Numbered from the stretch's first letter, positions 26,413 through 36,519 are shown. The stretch: DNA of 64,000 nucleotides from Geotalea toluenoxydans JCM 15764 (GCF_001311985.1 NZ_BBCJ01000019.1:21835-85834); one strand, 5' to 3'. The notes: generated by a model from the letters alone, not told the origin. Program-made: numbers and translations.

Positions 26413-27190
26413 ATGCTGCTCTTTCCTGCCATGGTATCGGCGGGCCGGAAAAGTGCCTGTCTGACCTGTCATCCACCCCACCATGCCGGCCGCGGCAGCT
26501 GCACCGGCTGTCATCGAGGAAACGATCGTAGCGAGAGGAAAAATATTGCCCATCACGGCTGATCGGCGGCCGCTATGCCCACTTCACCATCCAGGGCAGT
26601 AAGGTTGTAGAAGAGGGCAAAAAACTGATCGGTGCTGCAGACTGCCGGCGCTGCCACACGACGGGAGATCGCGGTAATCGGCTGGCTGCCGATCTGGACA
26701 AGCTTTTTCCGGACGCATCCCCCGAGGATGTCTTCAAGGCGATCAAAAACCCGGTGCTTTACATGCCTGATTTCCATTTTGTCGATACCGAAATCGTCTC
26801 CCTGGTCAATGCCATTGCCAGCGGCGCCAGGCAGGAAACGGATCGCCAGAGAGAAACGGTGCAGGTGGTTCATTTTATACCTGATGGCTTGGCCAGGGAA
26901 AACAGCTTCGTCAGGCTGTGCGGCTCCTGTCATAAGCTGTTAAGCCACCGCTACGGCGGCTTGGCAATGGCACTATGGGGCCTAGCCTCTCGGGGCTCTT
27001 TAGCGAGTTTTATCCCGCCACCTTTGCCGGCAAGACCAGGTGGCGGGAGGAGAGCCTGAAAAGGTGGCTGAAAAACCCCCGCAAGGTGCGACCAAATGCT
27101 TTGATGCCACCTGTTGCAGTCACGGCAGCCGAGTTGGAACAACTGACAGACGCCATGGTTGTCCCCCACCAGGAAAAGAATTCACGCTAA
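26413..27190 (+). CDS. cbcR: Four-heme cytochrome c, CbcR-like, frame broken twice
   Basis: About 260 residues after repair. Heme motifs are CLTCH, CTGCH, CRRCH and CGSCH. One C added near 26560 turns AHHG-stop into AHHRLIGGRYAHFTIQ. One G added near 26966 turns GGLAMALWG into GGLGNGTMGPSLSGLF and reaches the stop at 27190. The C-terminal part (RWREESLKRWLKNPRKVRPNALM shown by its phrases EESLKRWL and RPNALMPP) is typical of a class I cytochrome c domain with an axial Met. ATG 26413 is provisional; hydrophobic sequence (LFIILALMLLFPAMVSAG) extends further upstream in frame, so the true start may be missed. Exit carrier of the complex. Confidence 0.65.
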
Positions 27191-27218
27191 AATCAAGCAG
27201 AATGAAGACCTGTTCCCG

Positions 27219-27240
27219 AATTGACAGCAAGTTGTCAATT
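27219..27240. promoter_or_regulatory. 8-bp perfect inverted repeat upstream of ferredoxin
   Basis: AATTGACA at 27219-27226 and TGTCAATT at 27233-27240, with a six-base spacer. The embedded TTGACA could also serve as a -35. It lies about 75 bases before the ferredoxin start; a Fur-like GATAATCA also occurs around 27275. Confidence 0.45.
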
Positions 27241-27313
27241 ATTAAACCCGTGCTAATCTTTCTGTAGCAGGCTGATGATAATCAATAAAATAATTTTGGG
27301 CGGAGGTTGAGCT

Positions 27314-27508
27314 ATGGCAAAAATAGCGTGGGTCGATGAGGACGTCTGTATCAGCTGCGGTCTGTGCGTCAACAACCTTTCGGGGGTGTTCCGCTTCAAT
27401 GATGACGGCAAGGCCGAGTGTTACAATCCTGAAGGCGCAGCGGAAGATGAGATCCAGCGGGAGGCCATCGATGCCTGCCCGGTTTCATGCATCCATTGGA
27501 AAGAGTAA
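27314..27508 (+). CDS. Single [4Fe-4S] ferredoxin
   Basis: A 64-residue ferredoxin with one cluster site: CISCGLC near residue 12 and CPVSC near residue 56. It resembles the 3Fe/4Fe single-cluster ferredoxins of anaerobes (Desulfovibrio, Thermotoga). The second half is acidic (EGAAEDEIQREAIDACP). GGAGG precedes the ATG. Cytoplasmic one-electron carrier. A short coiled-coil gene follows in the same direction, then a terminator. Confidence 0.88.
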   Translation: MAKIAWVDEDVCISCGLCVNNLSGVFRFNDDGKAECYNPEGAAEDEIQREAIDACPVSCIHWKE

Positions 27509-27556
27509 CCGGGCGACGGAAGACCGGCAACTCAAGCTGTCAAGGAGACGACGTTT

Positions 27557-27721
27557 ATGGAGACGGCGAGGATCAATGAAGTCCTGGCGCAGCAGATAGC
27601 AGTAGTAAGGGGACAGGCGGACCGTCTCGATAACAGGGACGTGCCGCGGTTGCGGATTGAGGTTGCGGAGATGGAGAAGTCGGTGGGCAGGCTGAGGGAA
27701 CTGGTCGATGCATTGCCTTGA
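27557..27721 (+). CDS. Small coiled-coil protein (54 residues)
   Basis: A short frame from ATG 27557, preceded by AAGGAG, reading METARINEVLAQQIAVVRGQ and ending RELVDALP. It is strongly heptad-like and charged with no Cys. The good ribosome site, the ferredoxin 48 bases upstream and the terminator 60 bases downstream support a real gene. Function unknown. Confidence 0.55.
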   Translation: METARINEVLAQQIAVVRGQADRLDNRDVPRLRIEVAEMEKSVGRLRELVDALP

Positions 27722-28104
27722 GCCGGTTCCGGCGCCGGCGGGGCAAAGGTAGAATTAACCGCAACGGACGAAGAATAAACGGGCGGGACAGCAATGTTCC
27801 GCTTTTTTCTTATTGTGATACGAACGGAAACCTAATCAGCCCCAGCGACCATCCCCCGCGAGGGCCACAACACCTGCTGATCCGTTTGGCCCATGCCGAA
27901 AGTTAACTGCCCCCTCTTGCCGATTTCACAAACGCAACGCTCGCCATGGCGGAGGAAATCCACAATCTGCGGACAGGTTTAGTGAGCGCCTTTAAAATTT
28001 TCGCTCTGTGCGCAGCCCTTTCATTCCTGGAAAAATACTTCCTTTTGATCATTCTAATTTTCTTGCAATATTCGTATTCGCGGATATACTGTGGCCAAAA
28101 AATT
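27722..28104. other. Intergenic region with one terminator
   Basis: No convincing gene. It holds the terminator at 27783-27808 and, near 28060-28104, AT-rich sequence downstream of the ArsR gene. Nothing else is recognised. Confidence 0.5.
27783..27808 (+). terminator. Terminator of the ferredoxin operon
   Basis: GCGGGACA pairs with TGTTCCGC (one G-T pair) around GCAA, followed by six T. A stable GNRA-type tetraloop hairpin. Confidence 0.8.
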
Positions 28105-28443
28105 TTACACGCAGCGGTTATCGGCGCAAAAATCTGCTAATGCCTCGCGGTCTGTCAGAGACACTTTGGCATTGAGAAGTTGTTTTTTGAGGAGGGGAAT
28201 GAGATCTCTGTGGTGCTCGTCGGTTTCTCTTATGGAATAGTAAATCCAGAGGCCGCATCGGCGGTCGTTGACCCACCCTGCTTTCCTAAGATGAGCCAGA
28301 TGGCGGGAGGTTGTGGACTGGGGCAATTTCAGCGCCCCGATAATGTCACAGACACAGAGTTCGCCTTCGGCAAGAAGGAGAGCCAGAATACGTAAACGTA
28401 TCTCGTCTGCCAAGCTTTTATATATCTGCACATTTTGTTTCAT
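28105..28443 (-). CDS. ArsR-family metalloregulator
   Basis: A 112-residue winged-helix repressor. The metal site reads GELCVCDI near residues 27-34, matching the As(III)-binding ELCVCDL of classical ArsR on the recognition-helix entry, though the third Cys of that motif is replaced. The DNA-recognition helix is LPQSTTSRHLAHLRKAGWV, followed by the wing (RRCGLWIYYSI). A further Cys lies near the C terminus (FCADNRCV). It is divergent from the triheme cytochrome / molybdoenzyme operon, which it probably represses. This makes arsenic or a related metalloid a candidate signal for that operon. Confidence 0.85.
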   Translation of the reverse strand: MKQNVQIYKSLADEIRLRILALLLAEGELCVCDIIGALKLPQSTTSRHLAHLRKAGWVNDRRCGLWIYYSIRETDEHHRDLIPLLKKQLLNAKVSLTDREALADFCADNRCV

Positions 28444-28527
28444 GACGAAACTATATCCGCCTAGAAAGATATGGTCAAGTGTGCCAGCTGCAATCTACTG
28501 AATTAAACAACCAGGGAGGGAGAGTGG

Positions 28528-28842
28528 ATGAAAAAGTTCAGGTTTTTCTTAACCGGCTTCACCGCATTGGTGTGGCTGGGGAGTGCGTTTGCCGTAGTTG
28601 GCGGTGGTGAAGTTACCATCAAGGGTGGAACGGCCGGAGATGTCCGTTTCAGTCATGAGGTGCATGTGGAAACGGCTGCCATGGGCTGCAAGGAATGCCA
28701 CCCCAAGCCCTATCTGGACACGAAGCAGCACAAGCATGTGACCATGAAGGAGATGCAGAAGGGGAAATCATGCGGAGCGTGCCATAACGGCAAGAAGGCT
28801 TTCAGTGTCAAAGGCGATTGCGCCAAGTGCCATAAGAAATAA
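28528..28842 (+). CDS. Triheme c7-type periplasmic cytochrome
   Basis: A 104-residue protein with a signal peptide (cleavage near AFAVVG) and three heme motifs: CKECH, CGACH and CAKCH. Extra His residues (FSHEVHVE, KQHKHVTM) supply the distal ligands. The size and pattern match the PpcA-type cytochrome c7 family that shuttles electrons in the Geobacter periplasm. It is the first gene of the molybdoenzyme operon, 10 bases before the iron-sulfur subunit, and so is the likely electron donor to that enzyme. Ribosome site GGGAGGGAG. Confidence 0.88.
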   Translation: MKKFRFFLTGFTALVWLGSAFAVVGGGEVTIKGGTAGDVRFSHEVHVETAAMGCKECHPKPYLDTKQHKHVTMKEMQKGKSCGACHNGKKAFSVKGDCAKCHKK

Positions 28843-28852
28843 GGAGGGGTAG

Positions 28853-29608
28853 ATGGAAAAGGACATTTTGATCGTCATGCAGGAAGATCTTGAGCGTGCC
28901 CTGAAAAAACCTGCGGAAGAGCGCCGTTGGGCAATGCTCCTTGACCTGCGCAAGTGTGTTGGCTGTCATGCCTGCACCATTGCCTGCGTTTCGGAAAACA
29001 AGCTGCCGCCAAAGCTTTATTACAGGCCGGTTTTTGAATACGAGCAGGGGAAATACCCGAAGGTAAACCGCAGCTATCTGCCCAAACCGTGCATGCAGTG
29101 CGACAACCCGCCTTGCGTTGCCGCTTGTCCGGTGAAAGGCCCGGATGGCGCCACCTGGAAGGAAACCAAGGGGATCGGCAACGGCATCGTTCCGGTCAAT
29201 TACGCCAAATGCATCGGCTGCGGCAAGTGTGTTCCCGCCTGCCCCTATCAGGCCAGAACCATGGACGACGGTTCCTATCACACGGCAGGCACTCCCCAGT
29301 TGCAGGTCTACGAAACCCTTCCCTCCTTCGAGTACGGCAAAAAATGGCCGCGCAAGGGAAAGGACCAGCCCATCGGCAATGCCCGTAAGTGTCACTTCTG
29401 TATCCATCGCCTGGCCAATGGCATGCTGCCCCAGTGCATCACCACTTGCATCGGCAGGGTCGGCTACTTCGGCGATGAGAGTGATCCAAAAAGCCTGATC
29501 GCCCAGGTGAAGAAGGGGAACAAGATTCAGATCCTGAAGAAAAAGCTCGGCACGGCGCCTCGTGTTTACTATATCGCCAATGAGAAGCTGGAGGTAATCT
29601 ATGGATAG
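28853..29608 (+). CDS. Four-cluster iron-sulfur subunit of a molybdopterin oxidoreductase
   Basis: A 251-residue electron-transfer subunit of the NrfC/PsrB/TtrB/ArrB type. Cys groups in order: CVGCHACTIAC near residue 37, CMQCDNPPCVAACP near 81, CIGCGKCVPACP near 121, and CHFCIHRL with CITTC near 180-205. These make four [4Fe-4S] sites. There is no signal peptide; such subunits are exported bound to a twin-Arg catalytic partner, which starts three bases after this stop. No NrfD-type membrane anchor gene is present, so electrons probably come from the c7 cytochrome encoded just upstream. Confidence 0.85.
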   Translation: MEKDILIVMQEDLERALKKPAEERRWAMLLDLRKCVGCHACTIACVSENKLPPKLYYRPVFEYEQGKYPKVNRSYLPKPCMQCDNPPCVAACPVKGPDGATWKETKGIGNGIVPVNYAKCIGCGKCVPACPYQARTMDDGSYHTAGTPQLQVYETLPSFEYGKKWPRKGKDQPIGNARKCHFCIHRLANGMLPQCITTCIGRVGYFGDESDPKSLIAQVKKGNKIQILKKKLGTAPRVYYIANEKLEVIYG

Positions 29609-29610
29609 GC

Positions 29611-32600
29611 ATGAAGATAAAGAACTTCTTGAAAATAAAAGGCATGAGCCGCAGAAAATTTCTCAAGACCAGTGCCATGGTCGGTTGTGGCGCGCTGGTG
29701 GCTGCCCAGCTGGACTTTGCAAGGGGCTGATAGCCCGTGTCGAAGCAGGCGAAATTACCGAAGCCGAGGCGTACGAGCTGATGAAGGCGGAAAACACTCT
29801 CTACACGGTTTGTCTCAATTGCAACACCGGTTGCGGCATCAAGGTGAAGATTCTTGAGGGGGTGGCGGTCAAGGTGGATGGCAACCCGTACAACCCTTTT
29901 ACTCTCCATCCGCACCTGGAGATGAAAGAAGACATCGCCAGGGGAGCCAAGATTGATGGCGCCATCTGTCCTAAAGGGCAGTCAGGCCACCAGGGGGCAT
30001 ACGATCCCTACCGAATCCGCCAGGTCTTGAAGAGGGCCGGCAGGAGGGGAGAGGGAAAATGGCAGTCGGTTCCCTTCGATCAGGCGGTCAGCGAGATCGT
30101 CAATGGCGGTCTCCTCTTCAGCCATGTTCCCGGAGAAGAAAACCGCCACGTGGACGGTTTGAAATCCCTCTATGTCCTCACCGACCACAAGGTCTATGAG
30201 GAGATGGGGAGCGATGTGGTCAAGATCCGCAAGAAGAAGATGACGGTTGCCGAATTCAAGACCAAGCATGCCGCCAATCTGGATAAGCTCATTGACCCCG
30301 ACCACCCGGATTTCGGCCCGAAGAACAACCAGTTCGTCTACTGGTGGGGACGGAAGAAGGGAGGCAGGAGCGATTTCGCCAAGCGCTTTACCGAGCAATT
30401 CGGCACAGTCAACACCCACGGCCATACCACCGTCTGCCAGGGCTCCCTCTACTTTGCCTGCAAGGCCATGAGCGAGCAGTACGTGGGGGACACTTTCAAG
30501 GACGGCCAGAAATTCTACTGGCAGCCCGACCAGGAGAACTCCGAGTACATCCTTTTTGTCGGCTCCAACCTCTTCGACGGCAATTACGGACCTCCCAACC
30601 GGACACCCCGCATGACCCAGCGTATGGTGGAGGGAAAACTGAAGACCACGGCCGTCGACCCGCGCTTCACCAAGCTGGCTGCCAAGGCGAACCGCTGGCT
30701 GCCGATCCAGCCGGGCACCGATGCCGCCCTTGCCATGGGCATGACCCGCTGGATTCTGGAAAACAAGCGTTTCGACGCCAAATATCTGGCCAATGCCAAC
30801 AAAGCAGCTGCCGCAGCCGACAAGGAGACCACCTGGAGCAACGGCGCTTGGCTGGTCAAGCTTGACAAGGATGGAAAACCGGGGGTTTTCCTCCGGGCCT
30901 CCGAAATCGGCCTGAAGGCCAAAGAGGTACGCAAGGACAAGGATGGCAAGGACTTCGATTTCGAGTACCTGGTGGCCATGAAGGACGGCAAACCGGTTGC
31001 CTTCGATCCCAATGACGAGAAAGAGGCCGTGGAAGGGGAGCTGTTTGTTGCCGCCGAACTTACGGACAAGGCCGGCAAGCCGGTCAAGGTGAAGAGCGGC
31101 CTGCAGGTAATGCTGGAAACTGCCAAGGAGAAAACCCTGGCCGAATACGCAAGATTTGCGGCCTTGAAGTCAAGGTCATCGAGGAGGTGGCGAGGGAACT
31201 GACCAGCTATGGCAAAAAGGCTGCCGTCGATGTTCACCGCGGCCCGGCCCAGCATACCAACGGCTTCTATAACATTGCTTCTCTGATGAACCTGAACCTG
31301 CTTCTGGGCAACTTCGACTGGAAGGGGGGCATGATCGTCGCTTCCACCTATAATACCGACGGCACCAAGAGCGAAAAGCAGCCTTTCAACCTGAAGAAGA
31401 TCAGCCCGAAAGGGGCAAAACCCTTCGGACTGTCCATTATCCGTCACGATGCCAAATACGAGGAGTCGACCCTTTTCGAGACGGCCAAATATCCGGCCAA
31501 GCGCAACTGGTGGCCGCTCTCTTCCGACGTTTATGAGGAAATCCTCCCTTCCATGGCCGATGCCTATCCCTATCCGGCAAAGGTAGTCTTCTCCTATATG
31601 GGTGCGCCATCCTACTCGCTGCCTGCAGGCCACACCATGATCGAGGCGCTGGTCAACACCGACCGCATTCCCCTCTACTTCGCCAGCGATATAACCATCG
31701 GTACTACAACCATGTATGCCGACTATATCTTCCCCGACCTTCACTACCTGGAGCGTTGGGAGATGCAGGGCTCGCACCCCAACATGCCGGTCAAGGTGCA
31801 GCCGATCCGCCAGCCGGTCATTCCTTCACCCAATGAGGTGGTCAAGGTTTTCGGCGAGGAGCAGCCCATATCCTATGAGACTCTGTGGCTGGCCCTGGCC
31901 GAGAAACTGGGACTGAAGGGATTCGGTCCCAACGGCTTCGGTGAAGGGAAGCCCCTTACCCGTCCCGATGATTTCTACATCCGAATGGTCGCCAACGTGG
32001 CTGGAGACAGCAAGGAGCCGGTGCCTGATGCCGGTGCGGCGGAGATCGAGACCTTCCTCAAGGCCCGAAGCACCTGCCGAAGAATGTTTTCGATGTGGAT
32101 CGCTGGCAGAAGATCGCCGGACCCGCCTTTGCCAAGGTGGTGTATGTGCTGAACCGTGGCGGCCGCTTTGATAGCCAGGCCAATACCTACAAGGGAGACC
32201 ATGTGGCCAACAAGTACGGCAAGCAGATCAACCTCTACCAGGAAAAAACCTACAAGTGCAAGGATGCTTTCACCGGCAAGCATTACTACGGCATGGCCCG
32301 TTACATGCCGGTGGCAGACACTCTTGACCGGCTGCCGGTGGAGCAGTCGAAGGGGTACGACCTGCACCTGATTACCCAGCGGGACATTCGCATGACCAAG
32401 TCCCGCACCATCACCAATCAGTACCTGACCGACTCCATCCCGGAAAACAGCATCATCATCCACACCAAGGACGCTAAAAGGCTGGGCCTGAAGGCCGGGC
32501 AGAAGGTGAAGGTGGTTTCGGCCACCAATCCGGCAGGGGAGTGGGATCTGAAGAACGGGACGAAAGTGCCATGGTCGGCAAGGTGCAGATTACCGAGACC

Positions 32601-32831
32601 ATCCGCCCGGGTGTTGTAACCTTTACCCTTGGCCACGGCCATTGGGCTACCGGCGCCAGCGATGTGACCATCGACGGCAAGGTGATCAAGGGCGATCCCA
32701 GGAGGGCTGCCGGCATCCATGCCAATGCAGCCATGTGGATCGACCCGCACCTGAAGAACACCTGCATGATCGACAAGGTTGGGGGAAGCGTGTCATTCTA
32801 TGATACAAAAGTGAAGCTGGTGAAAGTTTAA
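29611..32831 (+). CDS. Molybdopterin oxidoreductase catalytic subunit (DMSO reductase family), copy 1, four frame breaks
   Basis: About 1074 residues. ATG 29611 starts a twin-Arg leader ([19 protein letters not shown]). One C added near 29727 gives [13 protein letters not shown]. Breaks near 31152, 32065 and 32574 are each repaired by one base, and each join matches the paralogue at 39998. The N-terminal [4Fe-4S] site is [12 protein letters not shown] then [17 protein letters not shown]. The likely Mo ligand is Cys of [11 protein letters not shown]. The closest types I recall are tetrathionate, selenate and related oxyanion reductases; the N terminus does not look like ArrA (arsenate). Periplasmic, with the iron-sulfur subunit and c7 cytochrome as electron route. 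Substrate unknown. Confidence 0.75.
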
Positions 32832-32862
32832 CGATCGTCAAGGAATTTTCTGTGTGATTACA

Positions 32863-32897
32863 AGCGGGCTGCCGGAAACGGGAGCCCGCTTTTTTTG
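32863..32897 (+). terminator. Terminator after molybdoenzyme copy 1
   Basis: AGCGGGCT pairs exactly with AGCCCGCT across a 12-base loop, followed by seven T. It separates the enzyme operon from the binding-protein gene. Confidence 0.85.
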
Positions 32898-32977
32898 GAC
32901 CAGTTCATGAAATCAGCTAAAGGGTATACCTCACATGCCGATACGTTGGAACATATGCTATCTAAAGGAGGATACTG

Positions 32978-33750
32978 ATGAAGAAGACATGTGCTGTGCT
33001 ATGCGGAATTGCTCTGATAACTCTGGGGGGCGCGCTTGCCCAGGCTGAGGTCGTCAAGCTCCACGGTTCGACTACCTGCCAAAAGCGGATCTTCGAACCG
33101 GGCAAGGATGCCCTGAAAAAAGCCACCGGTATCGATCTCGAACTGGTGGGTAACGGTACCGGCAACGGCCTTGAAGACCTGGTAGCCGGCAAGGCGGATG
33201 CTCCATGGCCTCTGAAGAATTGGCCGATGCCGTAGCCAGCATGAAGGCTGCCACCGGTAAGGATGCACCCGCTGACCTGAAACCGGGTGTCATCACAACT
33301 GACGTCATCAAGGTTATCGTCAACCCGGCCAATCCGGTGAGCAAACTATCCAAGGACCAGCTAAAGGGGCTTCATACCGGCGCCATCGACAACTGGAAGT
33401 CGCTTGGCGGGCCTGACCAGCCGGTTATTGTCGTTACTTCCCATTCGGGGTCTGCAACCCGGAAAGTATTCTCCAAACTGATGATGGACAACGCCAAGTA
33501 TGTTGATGGCGCCATCGAGGTGAAGACCACGAGGGAGGAAATAGACAACGTCGGCCAGCTCCCCGAGGCAATCGGCGCGGTCAGTATGGGGTTCATCAAC
33601 CTGCCGGGCAACAAGGAAAAAGTAAAAATTGTCGAGACACCGGAAATCAGCCGTCCTTTGATGCTGATAACCCGTGGCGAGCCGTCGGCCAAGGTGAAGA
33701 AGGTGCTTGATTTCTTCACCGGTGAAGGAAAGAAGTATATCAAGGACTAG
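32978..33750 (+). CDS. PstS-like periplasmic oxyanion-binding protein, copy 1, frame broken near 33203
   Basis: About 258 residues with a signal peptide (cleavage near AQAEVV). The N-terminal binding loop is KLHGSTTCQ, followed by GNGTGNGLEDLVAGKADA. One C added near 33203 gives ADASMASEELADAV. Further phosphate-binding-protein marks are VNPANPVSKLSKDQLKGLHTG in parts (NPANPV, LSKDQLKGLHTG), the conserved HSGSATRKVF loop, and GFINLP. No pst transporter genes lie nearby; instead it sits between a molybdoenzyme and a chemoreceptor. I infer that it binds a tetrahedral oxyanion for chemosensing or substrate capture rather than phosphate uptake. Ribosome site AAAGGAGG. Confidence 0.75.
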
Positions 33751-33911
33751 GAGTCTGTCGGACTTAGGGATCGAAGCGAGAGAATGGAAAATCGAGGACG
33801 GATATTTGGAAATTTGAGAGCGAATAGTGGACCTATTTGTCGAAAATTTACGGAGATCCGGACCGATTTGCCATTTTCGCAGCCGATTCATTCTAAGTCC
33901 GACAGCCTCCT
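33749..33911. mobile_element. 163-bp element with 19-bp terminal inverted repeats (MITE-like)
   Basis: AGGAGTCTGTCGGACTTAG at the left end (beginning inside the stop codon of the binding-protein gene) matches the reverse complement of the right end at 18 of 19 positions. The interior codes for nothing. Size and ends fit a small non-autonomous element; copies elsewhere would confirm it. Confidence 0.6.
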
Positions 33912-33925
33912 AGCTTTTACTCAAT

Positions 33926-33952
33926 AAAAGGGGGGTGTAGGCCCCCTTTTCT
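33926..33952 (+). terminator. Terminator-like hairpin after the binding-protein gene
   Basis: AAAAGGGGG pairs with CCCCCTTTT around TGTAGG, followed by CT. The stem includes the A/T tracts, so it could act in either direction. Confidence 0.6.
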
Positions 33953-33980
33953 ACCCTGCTGAAGTGAGGACATATCTCGC

Positions 33981-36464
33981 ATGACCATCAAGACCAAACT
34001 CTTTGCCAATATGTTTCTGACCATTGCCGGTATTTTAATTATTGCCGGTTTCAGCCTGGGGGGCATGCGGTTCGTGCAGAGCAAACTGGCTGTTCTCACG
34101 GAGAAGTCAACCCCCTATCAATTGAAGACCATTGAGCTCCAACGGGCAGTGCAGGAGCACACTTCGAACCTGCTCAAGCTGGCTGCCGCGACAACGGCCC
34201 AGGAACTGACAGCAGCACGCGGGGAGCTGGAAAAAACATTGGCGGATGTGAAGAACCTGTCAACGGAACTTTCATCATTCAAAGGGAGCAATACTGCCGA
34301 TGGAGCAGAAAAGCGGCACCTTGACGAACTTGCCTCCATCACTGCCGAATTGGTCCGAACTGTAGATGAGAAACTGAAAGCCAGGGATGAGGCAAAAAAA
34401 GCCGACACCGAGACGAAAGGGAAGTTGCAGCAGATCGGCCAGAAGCTGAAGGAGATGGACGGGGCGATGAAGAAGCTGCAGAAGGGCTCCATGGGGCAAC
34501 TCTCCACCTCCAACGAAAGTGTCAAGCAGATCAGTCAACGGGTCAAGATTGTGCAGGCGACGATGAATTCCATCAATGATGTGAAGATTTCGCTCCTCGA
34601 GATTGCCGCCGCTGAAAACAAGGCCGGCGTAACTGTCGCCCGCAGCCACTTTACGGTAGCTTCACGCTGGATAACGACCGGCGCCCTGGCCAAAGCCGAA
34701 AAAGACAGCGCTGCGGTGAAGAGCCTCATCGATGGCATTGGCGAAATAACCAGGCAGGTCACCGGCGCCGGCGGGCTGATCGAGACCAAAAATGCATTGC
34801 TTGCCACCCCGACCGATGACCTGAGAAAGCAGTTCAGCGAGACGAATGCTTCCGCCATGCAGAAACTTGCCCAGATGACGGTCCTGATGGGCGACCAGGT
34901 GGAAAAGGCTGCCGAGACCAATACCTCGGAAAACAAACGGTTTGAAGAATCATTGAAGGGCTCGGAATCAGCCAGTACCGTCATGGGGATGAACTCGGAC
35001 CTGGTGGGCATAGGTGGTGACATTCGCAGTCTTACCAAAGAACTGTTCGATGCCGACAATCCCCAGGAACTGGATACCATACGGAGCGAACTGGAGCAGA
35101 AGTTTGCTCAGGCGGACGGGGTGCGAAACCGGATGCGCTCGGGCAAGAAAGGACAGGAACTGCGCCAGCTCGGCCAGGTGACGGCTGCGCTGCAGGAAAT
35201 CCGCGGGCTGCTTCTGGCCAAAGACGGTGTGGTGGCAAAGTTGAAGCACTCCCTGGAGGTTACGCGACAGGCGCAAGCCCTCAACGAAAAGTTGAAAGGT
35301 GTCGTTGCTGCCCAGCGCGAAGAGGGTAAAAAAGGGATGAGTAGTGCTCAGCAGGAACAGAGCAAGGCGGTCAAATCGGTGAACAGGGTCTTCAAGACCA
35401 GCATAACCTCTGTTACCCTCATCGCCTTGGCTGTTCTCGTGCTGGGTATCGTTTTCAGCACCGGCCTGGTCAGATCGATCACTGCCCCTATCAAGGAGCT
35501 GACAAACATTTCCGAGAAATTCGGCAACGGCGATTTCAGCAGCAGGCTGGACGAAAAACGCAAAGACGAATTTGGTACCCTTGCCGTACATTTCAACCAG
35601 GCCACGGTCAAACTGAAGGAGATAACATCCCAGATACGGGGGGCCATCGGCAACCTTGCCCATAGCGCCAATGCGCTGACGACAACGGCCGAGGAGCTCA
35701 GCGCCGGTGCCCGCCAGCAGGCTACCCAGACAGATCAATCGGCTTCAGCCATGATCGAGATGAGTCAGACCATTCAGGATGTGGCACGCAATGCCCATGA
35801 GGCGGCCGCCGAAACGAAAAATACCCTTCTGTTGGCGGCGAACGGGCAAAAAACAGTGGGTGAAACGGTGCGCGGCATGGAGGAAATAGCAAGCTCCGTG
35901 AAGGAAACAGCTGATACGATACGGCAGCTTGGGGAAAATTCAGCGAGAATCGGTTCGGTTGTGGATGTCATTAACGAAATTGCCGACCAGACCAACCTGC
36001 TGGCTTTAAATGCGGCCATAGAAGCGGCACGTGCCGGTGACGCCGGTATGGGGTTTGCCGTTGTTGCCGACGAAGTAAGAAAGCTTGCCGAAAAAACGGC
36101 CGAGTCCACCAAGGAAATAGCCCAGATGGTGGCCCAGATACAGGCAAACACCAGCAAATCGGTGGTGGCGATGGAAAAGGGCACGGTGAAGGTTGAGGAG
36201 GGAATGCAGCGGGCGACTGAGGCGAACCGATCACTGGATGAAATCGTCAATGCTTCAGATAAAGGTGTTGCCATGGTTCAGACTATTGCCACAGCTTCTG
36301 AAGAGCAATCGGCAGTCGCCGCAGAGGTCTCCACCAGCATGGAACACATTGCATCCATAACCCGCGCAGCGGAGACGTCAACCAACGACATTACCCGCTC
36401 CGCCGAAGAACTAAACCGCCTTGCTGAAGACTTGAATAACATGGCTGCCTGGTTCAAGGTTTAA
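33981..36464 (+). CDS. Large methyl-accepting chemotaxis protein
   Basis: An 827-residue chemoreceptor with an unusually long periplasmic region. The first membrane helix is at about residues 10-30 ([19 protein letters not shown]). A helical, Lys/Glu/Ala-rich sensor of about 440 residues follows, much longer than a normal 4HB. The second helix is near residue 475 ([15 protein letters not shown]), then HAMP, then the signalling domain with tip [15 protein letters not shown] and [15 protein letters not shown]. The frame is intact. It lies directly after a PstS-like binding protein and converges with a second chemoreceptor that has its own such partner. It may read the loaded binding protein; ligand unproven. 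Confidence 0.88.
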   Translation: MTIKTKLFANMFLTIAGILIIAGFSLGGMRFVQSKLAVLTEKSTPYQLKTIELQRAVQEHTSNLLKLAAATTAQELTAARGELEKTLADVKNLSTELSSFKGSNTADGAEKRHLDELASITAELVRTVDEKLKARDEAKKADTETKGKLQQIGQKLKEMDGAMKKLQKGSMGQLSTSNESVKQISQRVKIVQATMNSINDVKISLLEIAAAENKAGVTVARSHFTVASRWITTGALAKAEKDSAAVKSLIDGIGEITRQVTGAGGLIETKNALLATPTDDLRKQFSETNASAMQKLAQMTVLMGDQVEKAAETNTSENKRFEESLKGSESASTVMGMNSDLVGIGGDIRSLTKELFDADNPQELDTIRSELEQKFAQADGVRNRMRSGKKGQELRQLGQVTAALQEIRGLLLAKDGVVAKLKHSLEVTRQAQALNEKLKGVVAAQREEGKKGMSSAQQEQSKAVKSVNRVFKTSITSVTLIALAVLVLGIVFSTGLVRSITAPIKELTNISEKFGNGDFSSRLDEKRKDEFGTLAVHFNQATVKLKEITSQIRGAIGNLAHSANALTTTAEELSAGARQQATQTDQSASAMIEMSQTIQDVARNAHEAAAETKNTLLLAANGQKTVGETVRGMEEIASSVKETADTIRQLGENSARIGSVVDVINEIADQTNLLALNAAIEAARAGDAGMGFAVVADEVRKLAEKTAESTKEIAQMVAQIQANTSKSVVAMEKGTVKVEEGMQRATEANRSLDEIVNASDKGVAMVQTIATASEEQSAVAAEVSTSMEHIASITRAAETSTNDITRSAEELNRLAEDLNNMAAWFKV

Positions 36465-36490
36465 GGTGAAAATGCCGGAAAGGCAGGAAA

Positions 36491-36519
36491 AAGGGCTGCG
36501 GACAACGCAGCCCTTTTTT
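36491..36519. terminator. Bidirectional terminator between converging chemoreceptor genes
   Basis: AAGGGCTGCG pairs with CGCAGCCCTT around GACAA, with T-runs on the right and, on the reverse strand, TTTTTCC on the other side. It serves both genes. Confidence 0.85.

Noticed and set aside
29611..32831. Identification of the molybdoenzyme as arsenate respiratory reductase ArrA
   Set aside because: The N-terminal iron-sulfur motif (CLNCNTGC) and flanking sequence do not look like ArrA, despite the nearby ArsR gene; kept as an open substrate question.
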